Source of the DNA: Chthoniobacter flavus Ellin428
GTDB lineage: Bacteria > Verrucomicrobiota > Verrucomicrobiia > Chthoniobacterales > Chthoniobacteraceae
Reading direction: 5' to 3'
DNA: 50,520 nucleotides
NCBI RefSeq assembly: GCF_000173075.1
Contig: NZ_ABVL01000036.1
Coordinates: forward strand, 1 to 50,520
Part shown: positions 32,581 to 40,721 of the stretch, piece by piece
How positions within the stretch are numbered: the first letter of the stretch is position 1
Layout of the letters: each line of letters starts with the position of its first letter
The notes under the pieces: model-generated
Told to the model about the DNA's origin: nothing
What the model saw: only the letters and a program-made list of their open reading frames with translations
Databases searched by the model: none
Translations under genes and position numbers: made by a program

Positions 32581-33969
32581 TTAATCGAACAACCGGTAGA
32601 GCAGGCTCAACTGCAAGCGGAAGTCATCGCCGAATCGGCCATCGTGGACTTCGCGCCGGCCATAGAGACCTTCCACGCCGATGCTAAATTGCTTGTTCAA
32701 CTTATAGATGAGATTCGCGCTGCCGTAGTGGGTGACGTGATAGGCATCGCCAGCCTGGCCATCGGTGTTGGAGATATTTACGTAACCGTAGCTCAAGGTG
32801 GAGCGCCACTGGTCGTTCCAGCGATGAGTGTAGCCCAGCATCCCACTCACATAACGCAAGGCATGCAGTCGACCGTTTGCGTCGTAAGCGGCATCGGTAT
32901 TTTCAAAGCTCGAATCGTTTCCGAATGCGCCAATCCCTTCGCCATAGACCACCCACGCCCGCAACACATCCTGCGAGCTCACATTGAGGGCGGCGCTCGC
33001 ATCGAAGCCCCAGCCAAACACGCGCTGATCACCCACGGACTCGCCCTTCGCGCCGATGCTTCGGAAGATCGAGCTCAGTTGCACGTGCCCGCGGCCACCA
33101 CCATCCCAGATCAGATTCATCCCCGTATCGGGCATGCGGGTTTCGGTGACGATGGAGGAGTCGAAGTTATCGTCGACCAGGATATCGGGTTTCTCGATGC
33201 CGAAGGTGACCTTCCACTGTTCGTTGAGCGCAAACCGATAATGGATCAGCGCCCGGCGGACCCACTCGACGGCGTTGGTACCCTCGTAGTCGAGCGTATC
33301 CGGCCAGTTATTGCGATCGACGAAGAGACTGTAAGTGAAGCCGCCGCGGAGATTATAATAGTCGCCAAAGGCTTCCCGCAGCCGGTACTTCATGTCACTC
33401 GTATCGGAGCCGAAAAAGTCGTTCTGGTAATAGAGTCGGAAGTTGCCGGGCTCACTCGGCGCCCGGATGTCGAAATCGATCTGGGAGCCGTTGGAGTTGA
33501 AAAAGACTTGCCCGCCACCCGCATGCTCCAGCGTGCCCGCGAGTGGCAGTTTCGCGGTGACGAAGCGGTAGCGGTCTCCCGGATTCCCACTATCCACCGT
33601 CATGTCGAGACGTGGTTTGAAATTGAATCGGACGACGAACGGCGTCTCCGGCAGGGCCAGGTAGCCACGCATCGGTGGCGTCGGCGGCGGAGCATAGACT
33701 GGTTTGCCGGCCAGCGCCGGTGGTGGCGGGACGGGATCAGGTGTCGGAGCAACTGCGGTCGCCCTCGGTAACGGCGGAGTAGGGCGGTCTTTTTCCAATT
33801 CGGAAATCCTCGCCCTCAAGCCATTGATCGCCTGCTGCATCTGCTCGACCTGCGCCTTCAAATCGGCGACCTCGTCACCGCGCAGCTCCGTTGTCAAAGT
33901 GGCCAGGATTAAAACGAGGCCGGTTCCAACCCGCATCGAGATAGCCCAGCGCCGGAGAGACAAAGCCAT
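32581..33969 (-). CDS. DcaP-like outer-membrane porin
   Basis: About 462 residues from ATG 33969 (34023 and 33936 are alternatives; 33969 leaves the most normal signal peptide). After cleavage comes a short coiled coil (EVADLKAQVEQMQQAINGL, RARISELEKD), then a Pro-rich linker, and a beta-barrel of about 16 amphipathic strands ending in the outer-membrane C-terminal Phe signature (LLYRLFD). An N-terminal coiled coil followed by a barrel is typical of DcaP-type trimeric porins, which take up dicarboxylates or other acids. The barrel sequence includes FNFKPRLDMTVDSGNPGDRY and RLREAFGDYYNLRGGFTYS. Substrate unknown. Confidence 0.82.
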   Translation of the reverse strand: MALSLRRWAISMRVGTGLVLILATLTTELRGDEVADLKAQVEQMQQAINGLRARISELEKDRPTPPLPRATAVAPTPDPVPPPPALAGKPVYAPPPTPPMRGYLALPETPFVVRFNFKPRLDMTVDSGNPGDRYRFVTAKLPLAGTLEHAGGGQVFFNSNGSQIDFDIRAPSEPGNFRLYYQNDFFGSDTSDMKYRLREAFGDYYNLRGGFTYSLFVDRNNWPDTLDYEGTNAVEWVRRALIHYRFALNEQWKVTFGIEKPDILVDDNFDSSIVTETRMPDTGMNLIWDGGGRGHVQLSSIFRSIGAKGESVGDQRVFGWGFDASAALNVSSQDVLRAWVVYGEGIGAFGNDSSFENTDAAYDANGRLHALRYVSGMLGYTHRWNDQWRSTLSYGYVNISNTDGQAGDAYHVTHYGSANLIYKLNKQFSIGVEGLYGRREVHDGRFGDDFRLQLSLLYRLFD

Positions 33970-34188
33970 CCGCGGAGTCTGAACAGGCTCCGTAGCAGAA
34001 CTGCGTTTGCCGGACTGCCTCATAACCGGGAAGTTAACGCGTGTTATCGCCGAGCGGGATATCGCCGTCCAGCTTCATTCACGGACGTTCCCGATGGCAA
34101 CTTTGGACAAGTGCCGGGATTCAGTATATTCGCGACCTCGCCGCCTCCGGCAAGCTCCTCGAGCCGCATCTCCATCTCCCGCCTTTTC

Positions 34189-34629
34189 ATGAAATACACG
34201 ATCCCTCTCCTGGCCCTCATCGCCGCTGCCGCGCTCGCCGGTTGTGCATCGCCCGGTCAGACTTACGCCAAACAACATCCGGAACTCCCGGCGCCACATC
34301 TGCAGATCCTGAACACCGGCAAAATCCCGGATGGCACGGCGGTGGCCGGAATGACCCGCGAGCAGGTCCAACTGGTGATGGGAGTCGAACCCGTGCAGTA
34401 TCTCAAAGTCGACGGCCACGACGCGTGGGTCTACGTGAAGAAGAAGCTCAGTTCGGCGGGGATTAACTCGGGAAACGATGCTGCCTTCAACCACCGGGAT
34501 ACCCGCAGCCAGCACTCGATGGCCGAAGGTGAGGAGCACGCCCCAGGAGACCAACCCACCACCAAGACCACGGTCTACTTCGACGGCGAAACCGCAACGC
34601 GCGCAGACGTGGTCAACGGCGGGCTGTAA
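34189..34629 (+). CDS. BamE/SmpA-like small lipoprotein
   Basis: 146 residues from ATG 34189, which opens a lipoprotein signal (MKYTIPLLALIAAAALAGC, lipobox LAGC). The middle holds a SmpA/BamE-like module: GMTREQVQLVMGVEPVQYLK followed by a WVYVKKK strand, similar in size to the beta-beta-alpha unit. The C-terminal 50 residues are polar and probably disordered. BamE is an accessory of outer-membrane protein assembly, but many BamE-like lipoproteins have other roles, so only the fold is claimed. It converges on the nuclease gene; two hairpins lie between. Confidence 0.72.
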   Translation: MKYTIPLLALIAAAALAGCASPGQTYAKQHPELPAPHLQILNTGKIPDGTAVAGMTREQVQLVMGVEPVQYLKVDGHDAWVYVKKKLSSAGINSGNDAAFNHRDTRSQHSMAEGEEHAPGDQPTTKTTVYFDGETATRADVVNGGL

Positions 34630-34648
34630 GCACCTTTTGTGTTAGCCA

Positions 34649-34684
34649 GGGTCAGTGACCCGAAACCGGCTTCACTGAAGCCGG
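34649..34684. terminator. Tandem hairpins between convergent genes
   Basis: Two adjacent perfect inverted repeats: GGGTCA-G-TGACCC (34649-34661) and CCGGCTTCA-C-TGAAGCCGG (34666-34684). They fill the 55-bp gap between two converging stop codons, fitting bidirectional termination. There is no U-tract, so Rho-independent action is uncertain. Confidence 0.6.
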
Positions 34685-35500
34685 CTACGGCGTCGGCATT
34701 TCGCGCCCGGCGAAACCCTCGGGGACAAAAATCGCGCCGTGCTCGCGATTCACAGCCCGCGTCGCGGCCAGGGCGATGCGCTGGAAAAAGGCAAGACGAT
34801 CGTCCTCGGGAACTTCGTACCAATGCGGTTTCACCTTGAGCAGCAGGTCTCCGCCCACGCGCTCCAGCAATCCCCAGCCACACGGCAGCAGGTGTGACGA
34901 CACGATGTCTGGTTCGGCGACGACATAGAAGAGATTCGCCGCGCCGTATTTGGTCAACCGGTCAAACTTGGTATTGCCGTGCAGGCGATCGCTGAGCCGC
35001 CGGATTTCGCGGATGATCTTTTCGTAGCGCTCGTAACCCGGCCGCTCGAAATTCAGCGTCTCGTATTCCTGGAAGAGCGAGTCGCCATTGCGAATGGAGG
35101 GATAATGAAGACAAAGCTCCTGCTCGGCGCGGCCTTTCTTTTCGTGTAGCGCTTGCAGGCGTTCGGCGGTGGCTTTCATCGAGCGCGCATCGCGAACGAA
35201 ATCCGTCGTCGAGGCTTTGCATTCGAAGATCGCCGTCACGCCGACCGCCGTTTTCCACACGAGCCGTTCCCGATCCGTGCGCGTATCACGCCGCGCCTCT
35301 CGCACTCGCTGCGGCTTGTAGGCGGCGACGTCCATCCGCACGCGATGATTGGGCAACGACACTTCCGCGGCTGCGATGCGAAAGCCATTCATCTGCGCCC
35401 AGAGCAAAGCCAGCCGCTTGAGGTCGCGGTGCGTCTGGCTTTCACCGCTTTTCGCGGTAGGTACATTTTCTTCCGGTTGGGACGGGGGAGTCGCGCTCAT
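34685..35500 (-). CDS. MmcB-like PD-(D/E)xK nuclease-fold protein
   Basis: 271 residues from ATG 35500. The first 130 residues recall the MmcB/DUF2081 DNA-repair family: LKRLALLWAQMNGFRIAAAE, HRVRMDVAAY, IFECKASTTDFVRDARSM. These give Glu46, Asp57 and Glu93-x-Lys95, the acidic/lysine set of the PD-(D/E)xK fold. The second half is helical with a C-terminal strand pair and is not part of short MmcB proteins, which have about 150 residues. The ATG overlaps the stop of the upstream alcohol dehydrogenase (ATGA), so translation is coupled to a metabolic gene, an odd partnership. Nuclease activity is inferred from residues only. Confidence 0.68.
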   Translation of the reverse strand: MSATPPSQPEENVPTAKSGESQTHRDLKRLALLWAQMNGFRIAAAEVSLPNHRVRMDVAAYKPQRVREARRDTRTDRERLVWKTAVGVTAIFECKASTTDFVRDARSMKATAERLQALHEKKGRAEQELCLHYPSIRNGDSLFQEYETLNFERPGYERYEKIIREIRRLSDRLHGNTKFDRLTKYGAANLFYVVAEPDIVSSHLLPCGWGLLERVGGDLLLKVKPHWYEVPEDDRLAFFQRIALAATRAVNREHGAIFVPEGFAGREMPTP

Positions 35501-36480
35501 GGCTGAAGAACGGCCGCGCCTGTCAGTTGGCCGGAGCGGAGCCGCGCGAGCGCTTCGTTGGCGGCTTCGAGTGGGAAAGTCTGCGTGATGGTGTTCACCG
35601 GGACCCGGGGAGCGATCTCGAGGAATTCGCGCCCATCTGCGCGGGTGAGATTCGCGACCGAACAGATCGACCGCTCTTCCCAAAGGTCACGATAGGGAAA
35701 CGACGGGATGTCACTCATGTGAATGCCGCCGCACACGACCGTTCCGCCCTTGCGCACCGCGCGCAAAGCCGCCGGGACGAGCGCACCCGCCGGCGCGAAA
35801 ATGATCGCGGCATCGAGCGGCTGCGGCGGCGCGGCATCGGAATCGCCGGCCCAGACCGCGCCCATGCGACGCGCAAATTCCTGCGCCTCCGCATCCCCAT
35901 GCCGGGTGAAGGCGTAGACGTCGCGATTTTGGAAACGTGCGACTTGCGCGACAATGTGTGCGGCAGCTCCGAAACCGTAGAGACCCAGCCGCGTCGCCTT
36001 ACCCGCCTTGCGCAGGGAACGGTAGCCGATCAAACCCGCGCAAAGCAGCGGCGCGCATTCCACATCGCCAAAACTCTCCGGCACTGCAAAACAGAAGCGT
36101 GCATCGGCGACGGTGTATTCCGCATAGCCGCCATCGACCGTGTAGCCGGTGAAGCGTGCGGAATCGCACAAATTTTCCTGCCCGCTGCGGCAAAAATCGC
36201 ACTGCCCGCATGTCCAGCCCAACCAAGGCACCCCAACGCGATCGCCGACGAGAAACTCCCGGACGTTGTCGCCGAGTTTCTCGATTCGCCCGACGATCTC
36301 GTGGCCGGGAATCAGCGGCAGCTTGGGGTTCGGCAATTCACTATCCACCACGTGCAAGTCGGTGCGGCAGACGGCGCAGGCACCGACACGGATTAATACC
36401 TGCCCGGCCCCCGGCTCGGGTACCGGCACATCCCGCAAGACGAGCGGTTGTCCCGGATTCTCGAAAATCATCGCGCGCAT
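35497..36480 (-). CDS. Zinc-dependent alcohol dehydrogenase
   Basis: 327 residues, medium-chain dehydrogenase/reductase family. Catalytic zinc ligands: Cys38 (GACAVCRTD), His60-Glu61 (PGHEIVG). Structural zinc: Cys91, Cys94, Cys97 and Cys105 (CGQCDFCRSGQENLC). The nucleotide-binding turn is GLYGFGAAAHIVAQVA. GYTVDGGYAEY is typical of the zinc-binding ADH subgroup related to TIGR02822. It oxidises or reduces small alcohols/aldehydes with NAD(P). It is the first gene of a two-gene unit with the nuclease-fold gene, which it overlaps by 4 bp. Confidence 0.9.
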   Translation of the reverse strand: MRAMIFENPGQPLVLRDVPVPEPGAGQVLIRVGACAVCRTDLHVVDSELPNPKLPLIPGHEIVGRIEKLGDNVREFLVGDRVGVPWLGWTCGQCDFCRSGQENLCDSARFTGYTVDGGYAEYTVADARFCFAVPESFGDVECAPLLCAGLIGYRSLRKAGKATRLGLYGFGAAAHIVAQVARFQNRDVYAFTRHGDAEAQEFARRMGAVWAGDSDAAPPQPLDAAIIFAPAGALVPAALRAVRKGGTVVCGGIHMSDIPSFPYRDLWEERSICSVANLTRADGREFLEIAPRVPVNTITQTFPLEAANEALARLRSGQLTGAAVLQP

Positions 36481-36597
36481 ACCCTTCCTATACGGCTTTC
36501 GTTCGCAACCGTCGCCCTCGAACAGGGTTTTTGGAATTCAGAATCCGTTCAGAATTCCCCGCTCACCTTCCCGCCACCAAAACAACCACCCCTCCCT

Positions 36598-37590
36598 ATG
36601 AAGTCACCCGCCGCTCTCTCCTCGATCGGTTTTTGCCTCCTGCTTCTCGGCCTCGGCGGTCTCTCCGCCCAGGCTGCCGATTTGCTGGTTCCCGGTGAAC
36701 CCGTGACACTTTCCGGCGCACACGGGAAATTCGACTTCCTCACGGTGGACAGTGCCAGGCACCGCCTGCTGGCGGCGCATCCGGGCAACGCTTCGCTCGA
36801 CGTCATCGACCTCGACAAGCATCAACTCATCAAGAGCGTCGCCACGGGTGTCGCGCAATCATCGACGGTGGATGAAAAGGCGAATCGCTATTACGTGAGC
36901 GTCAGCAAGCCGCCGCAAATGGTGGTGCTCGATGCTGGGAAACTGGAAGAAGTCGGCAAAATCCCATTGGGCGGCCCGGCGGATATTTCGGCCTTCAATG
37001 GCGAAACCGGGCAGAACTATGTCTGTCACGACGACGCGAAGGAATTGTGGGTCGTCGATCCGCAAAAGCAAAAGGTGACCGGCACGGTCACCCTGCCGGG
37101 CGACGCTCCGGAAGATCTCGGATTCGATCCCAAATTCCAGCGGCTCTTCCAGGCCCTCAAGACGAGCAGTGTCATCGCCGTCATCGACGTCGCCGAAAAC
37201 AAGGTCGTCGCCTCGTGGCCAACCGCCCCGGCTCAGGCACCGCACGGCATGACCATGGTCCCCAAGGAAGACGCGTTTCTCGTCGCGGGCGGCAATGGGA
37301 AGCTGGTGATGATGAGTCAAAAGGACGGCCACGTTCTCGCCTCGACGGACATCCCATCGCGCGTCGATCAAATCGCCTATGATGCGGAATTGCATCGTGT
37401 CTATTGCGCCAGCGGCACGGGTAAGATCGGCGTGATCGAAGTCGGGAACGGAACGCTGAAGACGCTCGGCGAAGTACCTTCCAGCGAAGGCTGCCACAGC
37501 ATCGCAGTCGACCCGAATACGCACACCGTCTGGGTCGCTTACGCCAAAGGCGATGCGAGCTACGTCCGCCCCTTTAGCGCTGTGAAGTAA
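36598..37590 (+). CDS. Secreted YVTN-type beta-propeller protein
   Basis: 330 residues from ATG 36598, which starts a clear signal peptide (FCLLLLGLGGLSAQA before ADLLV). The body consists of seven or so short blades of the YncE/YVTN type: FDFLTVDSARHRLLAAHPGN, DVIDLDKHQLIKSVATG, VVDPQKQKVTGTVTLPG, IAVIDVAENKVVASWP. It has no heme or metal site. Periplasmic YncE-like proteins bind partners or DNA, and the role here is unknown. An SD-like GGGAGG 10 bp before the next start and the 20-bp gap suggest co-transcription with the DUF347 gene. Confidence 0.82.
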   Translation: MKSPAALSSIGFCLLLLGLGGLSAQAADLLVPGEPVTLSGAHGKFDFLTVDSARHRLLAAHPGNASLDVIDLDKHQLIKSVATGVAQSSTVDEKANRYYVSVSKPPQMVVLDAGKLEEVGKIPLGGPADISAFNGETGQNYVCHDDAKELWVVDPQKQKVTGTVTLPGDAPEDLGFDPKFQRLFQALKTSSVIAVIDVAENKVVASWPTAPAQAPHGMTMVPKEDAFLVAGGNGKLVMMSQKDGHVLASTDIPSRVDQIAYDAELHRVYCASGTGKIGVIEVGNGTLKTLGEVPSSEGCHSIAVDPNTHTVWVAYAKGDASYVRPFSAVK

Positions 37591-37610
37591 CCATCAACCG
37601 GGAGGCCGCT

Positions 37611-38411
37611 ATGGAGAATACTACGAAAGACACCATCAAGGAGATCGCGAGCAAGGTTCCAGAAGTCACGTTCATCTTCTGGATCATCAAAATTCTCGCC
37701 ACGACCCTCGGCGAGACCGGAGGGGACGCGGTCACGATGGCCCCGCTGAAGTTGGGCTACGCCTACGGGACGATCATTTTTGCCATCATCTTCATTGGCG
37801 CGGTAGTCGCGCAGATCATCGCCAAAAAGTATCACCCCTTCTTCTATTGGTTTACGATCATCGCCTCCACGATGCTCGGCACCACCATGGCCGATTTCGC
37901 GGATCGTTCCCTTGGGATCGGCTACACGGGGGGCAGTTCCATCCTTCTCGTGTTGGTGTTGCTGTCTTTGTTCACGTGGCGGTTCGTCCTCGGTTCCGTG
38001 GCGATCGACTCGGTGAGCTCGGCGAAAACAGAAGCCTTTTATTGGCTCACGATCATGTTCTCGCAAACTCTCGGGACCGCGCTCGGCGATTGGACGGCGA
38101 GCGACGACGGGCTGAATCTGGGGTTCGCCCGCAGTGCGCTGCTCTTCGGCGCCATGCTGGCGGTCATTGCCGCCCTCTATGCATGGACGAAAATTTCCCA
38201 CACGATTCTATTCTGGGCCGCATTCATCCTCACCCGCCCGCTGGGCGCGGCGGTGGGCGACTTCCTCGATAAACCGCATGAAGAAGGCGGACTGGAAGTT
38301 AATCGTGCCCTGGCATCCGGAATCCTGCTCGTCCTCATCATCATCCTGGTCCTCGTCTTCCCGCACCGGGCTGCCACGCGGCGGCAATCAGCGGAAAACG
38401 GCGCTCCTTAG
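37611..38411 (+). CDS. DUF347 (COG4705) repeat membrane protein
   Basis: 266 residues with eight or more membrane helices arranged as four repeats, each with an [FL]-[FY]-W ... T..LG ... D pattern: FIFWIIKILATTLGETGGD (about 21-39), FYWFTIIASTMLGTTMADF, FYWLTIMFSQTLGTALGDW, LFWAAFILTRPLGAAVGDF. This fourfold DUF347 repeat is diagnostic. The conserved Glu/Asp at each repeat end suggests cation binding, and relatives are suspected metal exporters. A good ribosome-binding site (GGGAGG) precedes ATG 37611. Its stop codon overlaps that of the convergent rcnA. Confidence 0.88.
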   Translation: MENTTKDTIKEIASKVPEVTFIFWIIKILATTLGETGGDAVTMAPLKLGYAYGTIIFAIIFIGAVVAQIIAKKYHPFFYWFTIIASTMLGTTMADFADRSLGIGYTGGSSILLVLVLLSLFTWRFVLGSVAIDSVSSAKTEAFYWLTIMFSQTLGTALGDWTASDDGLNLGFARSALLFGAMLAVIAALYAWTKISHTILFWAAFILTRPLGAAVGDFLDKPHEEGGLEVNRALASGILLVLIIILVLVFPHRAATRRQSAENGAP

Positions 38412-39547
38412 TGCAGGGCCTTTAGCGCGGCCAGGCCGTGCCAACCCTGCCACGCCAGAAAGCTGGCGAGCACGACGAGCACGACGCACGAAATGTAAGG
38501 CGCCTGGCGCATGATCTCCCCGAAGCCGCGGAATTTTTTCTCGGCATGATGGACACTCCACGCAGCGATGGCGCCGACCGTCACCATGGTCAGGGCCAGC
38601 CCGAAGCTAAAAGCTCCGACGAGCGCGAAGCCCAAGGTGAATTGCTTCACCTGCAAGCACACGAGGAGCACGGTGAACGCCGCAGGGCACGGCATTAAGC
38701 CTCCGGTAAGACCGAAGGCGATGATCTGCGCGGTCGTCACTTCACGATTCTTCAACCAGGACCGGATCTCCGCGGCATGCTCGGCCTCGTGCTCGTCTTC
38801 ATACTCCGCGCCGTGCTCGTGACCGTGATGATGATGGTGGCCATGGTCGTGGTCGTGGTCATGCTCCCGGAATTGCGCGAGATAGAGATGCGGTTTGCCC
38901 TCGTGGGTCACCGTCAGCGTGAGATCGAACTCATGCGGTTCCGGAATCTCGGTGGTCGATTCGAAATAGCCTTCGCGGACCGCAAAAGAATAGGTCTCCT
39001 GGGCACCGCCAATGCGCAAGGTTTCCACCGCCACATCCGCCGGCTTGAGGGCGTGATGAACGCTCTCCGGAAAGATCAACCGAAAGACCGGTGGCACATC
39101 CTCCTCGAAAACCGTCAGTTTTACCTCACCCCACGGCGTCTCGAATCGTTTGACGTCGTCGTGCCCGTGATGGTGGTGATGGTGATGCTCGTGGGCCGCG
39201 CGGACGTTGCGCCGCGTTCGCCAGAACATCCATACCGCCATTGCCAGGATGAGAACCGCGGACAGCAGATGAAAATACGGTTCGACGGTCTCGGCATTCC
39301 AAGTCGCCCCGTAGCGGAGCGCGCCCGCAGCGAGCAGCCAGATGATGAGCGAATGCGAAATGGCAGCGGACACGCCCAGTAAAACGGCCTGGAAGATCGT
39401 TCCCCGGATGGCAATGATGAAGGCAGCCATCATGGTCTTGGAATGCCCCGGCTCCAGTCCGTGCAAGGCGCCGAGGACAATGGCCGTAGGAATGAACAGC
39501 CAGGCGTGGGTGGTGCCCTGCTGGATCACTTCGGTGAACGTGGTCAT
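38408..39547 (-). CDS. rcnA: Nickel/cobalt efflux protein RcnA
   Basis: 379 residues. NicO/RcnA family: TM helices with the metal motif GALHGLEPGHSKTMMAAF (His28/His33 region) and SAAISHSLIIWLLAAG, and later GFGLTGGLMPCPAAFTVLLV-type helices. A large soluble loop between TM3 and TM4 carries two histidine clusters (HEHHHHHHHGHDD, and HDHDHDHGHHHHHGHEHG) around a roughly 100-residue beta domain (VKRFETPWGEVKLTVFEEDV). Such loops bind Ni/Co before export from the cytoplasm. The gene is divergent from an InrS-like sensor, with an operator-like palindrome in between. Confidence 0.92.
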   Translation of the reverse strand: MTTFTEVIQQGTTHAWLFIPTAIVLGALHGLEPGHSKTMMAAFIIAIRGTIFQAVLLGVSAAISHSLIIWLLAAGALRYGATWNAETVEPYFHLLSAVLILAMAVWMFWRTRRNVRAAHEHHHHHHHGHDDVKRFETPWGEVKLTVFEEDVPPVFRLIFPESVHHALKPADVAVETLRIGGAQETYSFAVREGYFESTTEIPEPHEFDLTLTVTHEGKPHLYLAQFREHDHDHDHGHHHHHGHEHGAEYEDEHEAEHAAEIRSWLKNREVTTAQIIAFGLTGGLMPCPAAFTVLLVCLQVKQFTLGFALVGAFSFGLALTMVTVGAIAAWSVHHAEKKFRGFGEIMRQAPYISCVVLVVLASFLAWQGWHGLAALKALH

Positions 39548-39554
39548 AGGATGG

Positions 39555-39583
39555 ACTATCCCCCCTCCTCGATGGGGGCAAGT
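39555..39583. promoter_or_regulatory. Operator-like site of the RcnA/InrS-type pair
   Basis: An inverted repeat with G/C tracts: ACTATCCCCCC on the left, GGGGGCAAGT on the right (complement ACTTGCCCCC), 8-9 bases apart. RcnR- and InrS-type sensors bind sites with a G-tract flanked by inverted ACT/AGT ends. It lies directly upstream of the rcnA start and about 55 bp from the sensor start, so it can control both. Confidence 0.7.
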
Positions 39584-39636
39584 CTCACTTTACCGAAGTA
39601 ATCTGGCTTTCGCGACGAATCGCGTTAGTCTGCCGC

Positions 39637-39924
39637 ATGGCTTCTCATCACCACGAGCATTCCCCGGCGGAAAAGCGCGCGCTCCTCTTGCGGTTGCGCA
39701 AGATCAGCGGCCAACTCGCCGCGGTCGAGCGCATGATCGAGGCAGATCGCGATTGTCCCGAGGTGCTCATGCAGGTGGTCTCCGCCCGCAAGGCGTTGAA
39801 GTCTTTTGCCCAAGTGGTCATCCATCAACACACCCATCAATGTATCGACGGCGCATCGGACCCGAAGGATAGCCGGCGCAAGCTGCATGAGTTGCTGACC
39901 GTGCTGGAACGCTATATCGAATAA
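39637..39924 (+). CDS. CsoR/RcnR-family metal sensor, InrS-like nickel type
   Basis: 95 residues, all-helical DUF156 repressor. The ligands are His8, Cys40, His65 and Cys69. Intervals of 32, 25 and 29 (Cys40 to His65, Cys40 to Cys69) match the InrS set His21-Cys53-His78-Cys82, while RcnR has His in place of the last Cys. An N-terminal His run (SHHHEH) adds possible ligands. Divergent from rcnA, it should repress the exporter and release it on Ni (or Co) binding. A copper role (CsoR, Cys-His-Cys) is the alternative, but the neighbouring RcnA argues for nickel/cobalt. Confidence 0.88.
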   Translation: MASHHHEHSPAEKRALLLRLRKISGQLAAVERMIEADRDCPEVLMQVVSARKALKSFAQVVIHQHTHQCIDGASDPKDSRRKLHELLTVLERYIE

Positions 39925-39949
39925 CTAACCAGGTATAAATTCAAGCTGG

Positions 39950-40591
39950 TTAGAGATCCGGCTTGGGCGGCTGTGTCCCCTTTTCCAAATGTGAGACAAA
40001 CTCCTGCCGGGCCTGATCGCTAATCCCGTGCGTAACCTTGAAATGCAGCCGGGTGGTCAGAAAGTCTTCGATGGTTTGCCATTGTCCTCCGGCGCGAATG
40101 CGCTTGGTCCAGGCGCAGACGGTAAGTAGCTGATTCTGAAGCTGATGCACCTCTGCGTTTGAGCGGGCCAGTTCCTCGTAGAGGCGCTGTTTGGTGTTGG
40201 CGTCCGCGCGAGCGCGTTCCTCCGCCTGGCGCAGCGGCGTAATATCGATCACCTGGTCGACAAAGAAACGCGGCCGCTGGTCGATCTCCCGGGCTAACGT
40301 CACCACGTGGAAAACGGAAAGATAATGCCCGTCCTTGTGCTTGCAGCGCTTCTCCAGTTGGAAACTGCCCACCTCGCCGCGGATCAACTGGCCAAGATTA
40401 GCCAGCATTTCGCCCAAATCGTCCGGGTGGCTAAGCCGCTGGAAATCCAAAGCTAACATTTCCTCCTGGCTGTAACCTAACAACGCCGAGAGCGACGCGT
40501 TCACGCGCAGAAACCTCCCGTCCACGGCGATGATTGCCATGCCGTTGGCCGCGTGATCGAAAGTGTGCTCAAAAAGCGAGGTCGTCGTCAC
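39950..40591 (-). CDS. PAS-domain protein with degenerate zinc-type C-terminus
   Basis: 213 residues. One PAS domain, residues about 6-120 (ANGMAIIAVDGRFLRVNASL, GYSQEEMLALDFQRLSHPDD), with its PAC part (FQLEKRCKHKDGHYLSVFHV). It is followed by a short coiled coil and a C-terminal module. That module resembles the common ICAWCKKIRDD...SHGICPEC zinc-ribbon end of PAS sensor proteins, but the second and the last two cysteines are lost (VCAWTKRIR, THGISDQA). No kinase, GGDEF or HTH output domain is present. It may be a stand-alone sensory module or a remnant of a larger sensor. The gene stands alone between the metal sensor and the RND pump. Confidence 0.82.
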   Translation of the reverse strand: MTTTSLFEHTFDHAANGMAIIAVDGRFLRVNASLSALLGYSQEEMLALDFQRLSHPDDLGEMLANLGQLIRGEVGSFQLEKRCKHKDGHYLSVFHVVTLAREIDQRPRFFVDQVIDITPLRQAEERARADANTKQRLYEELARSNAEVHQLQNQLLTVCAWTKRIRAGGQWQTIEDFLTTRLHFKVTHGISDQARQEFVSHLEKGTQPPKPDL

Positions 40592-40721
40592 GGTGAAAGC
40601 GGATACGCAGATACAGGGCGGCTATTGCAGCAGCAAATCCTGCCAGTTGCGAGTCAGCGGGCGTGTTGGCTACCAGAGACAATCCGTGAGAGCGAGACAT
40701 ATTATTACCCTTAGCCATGAA

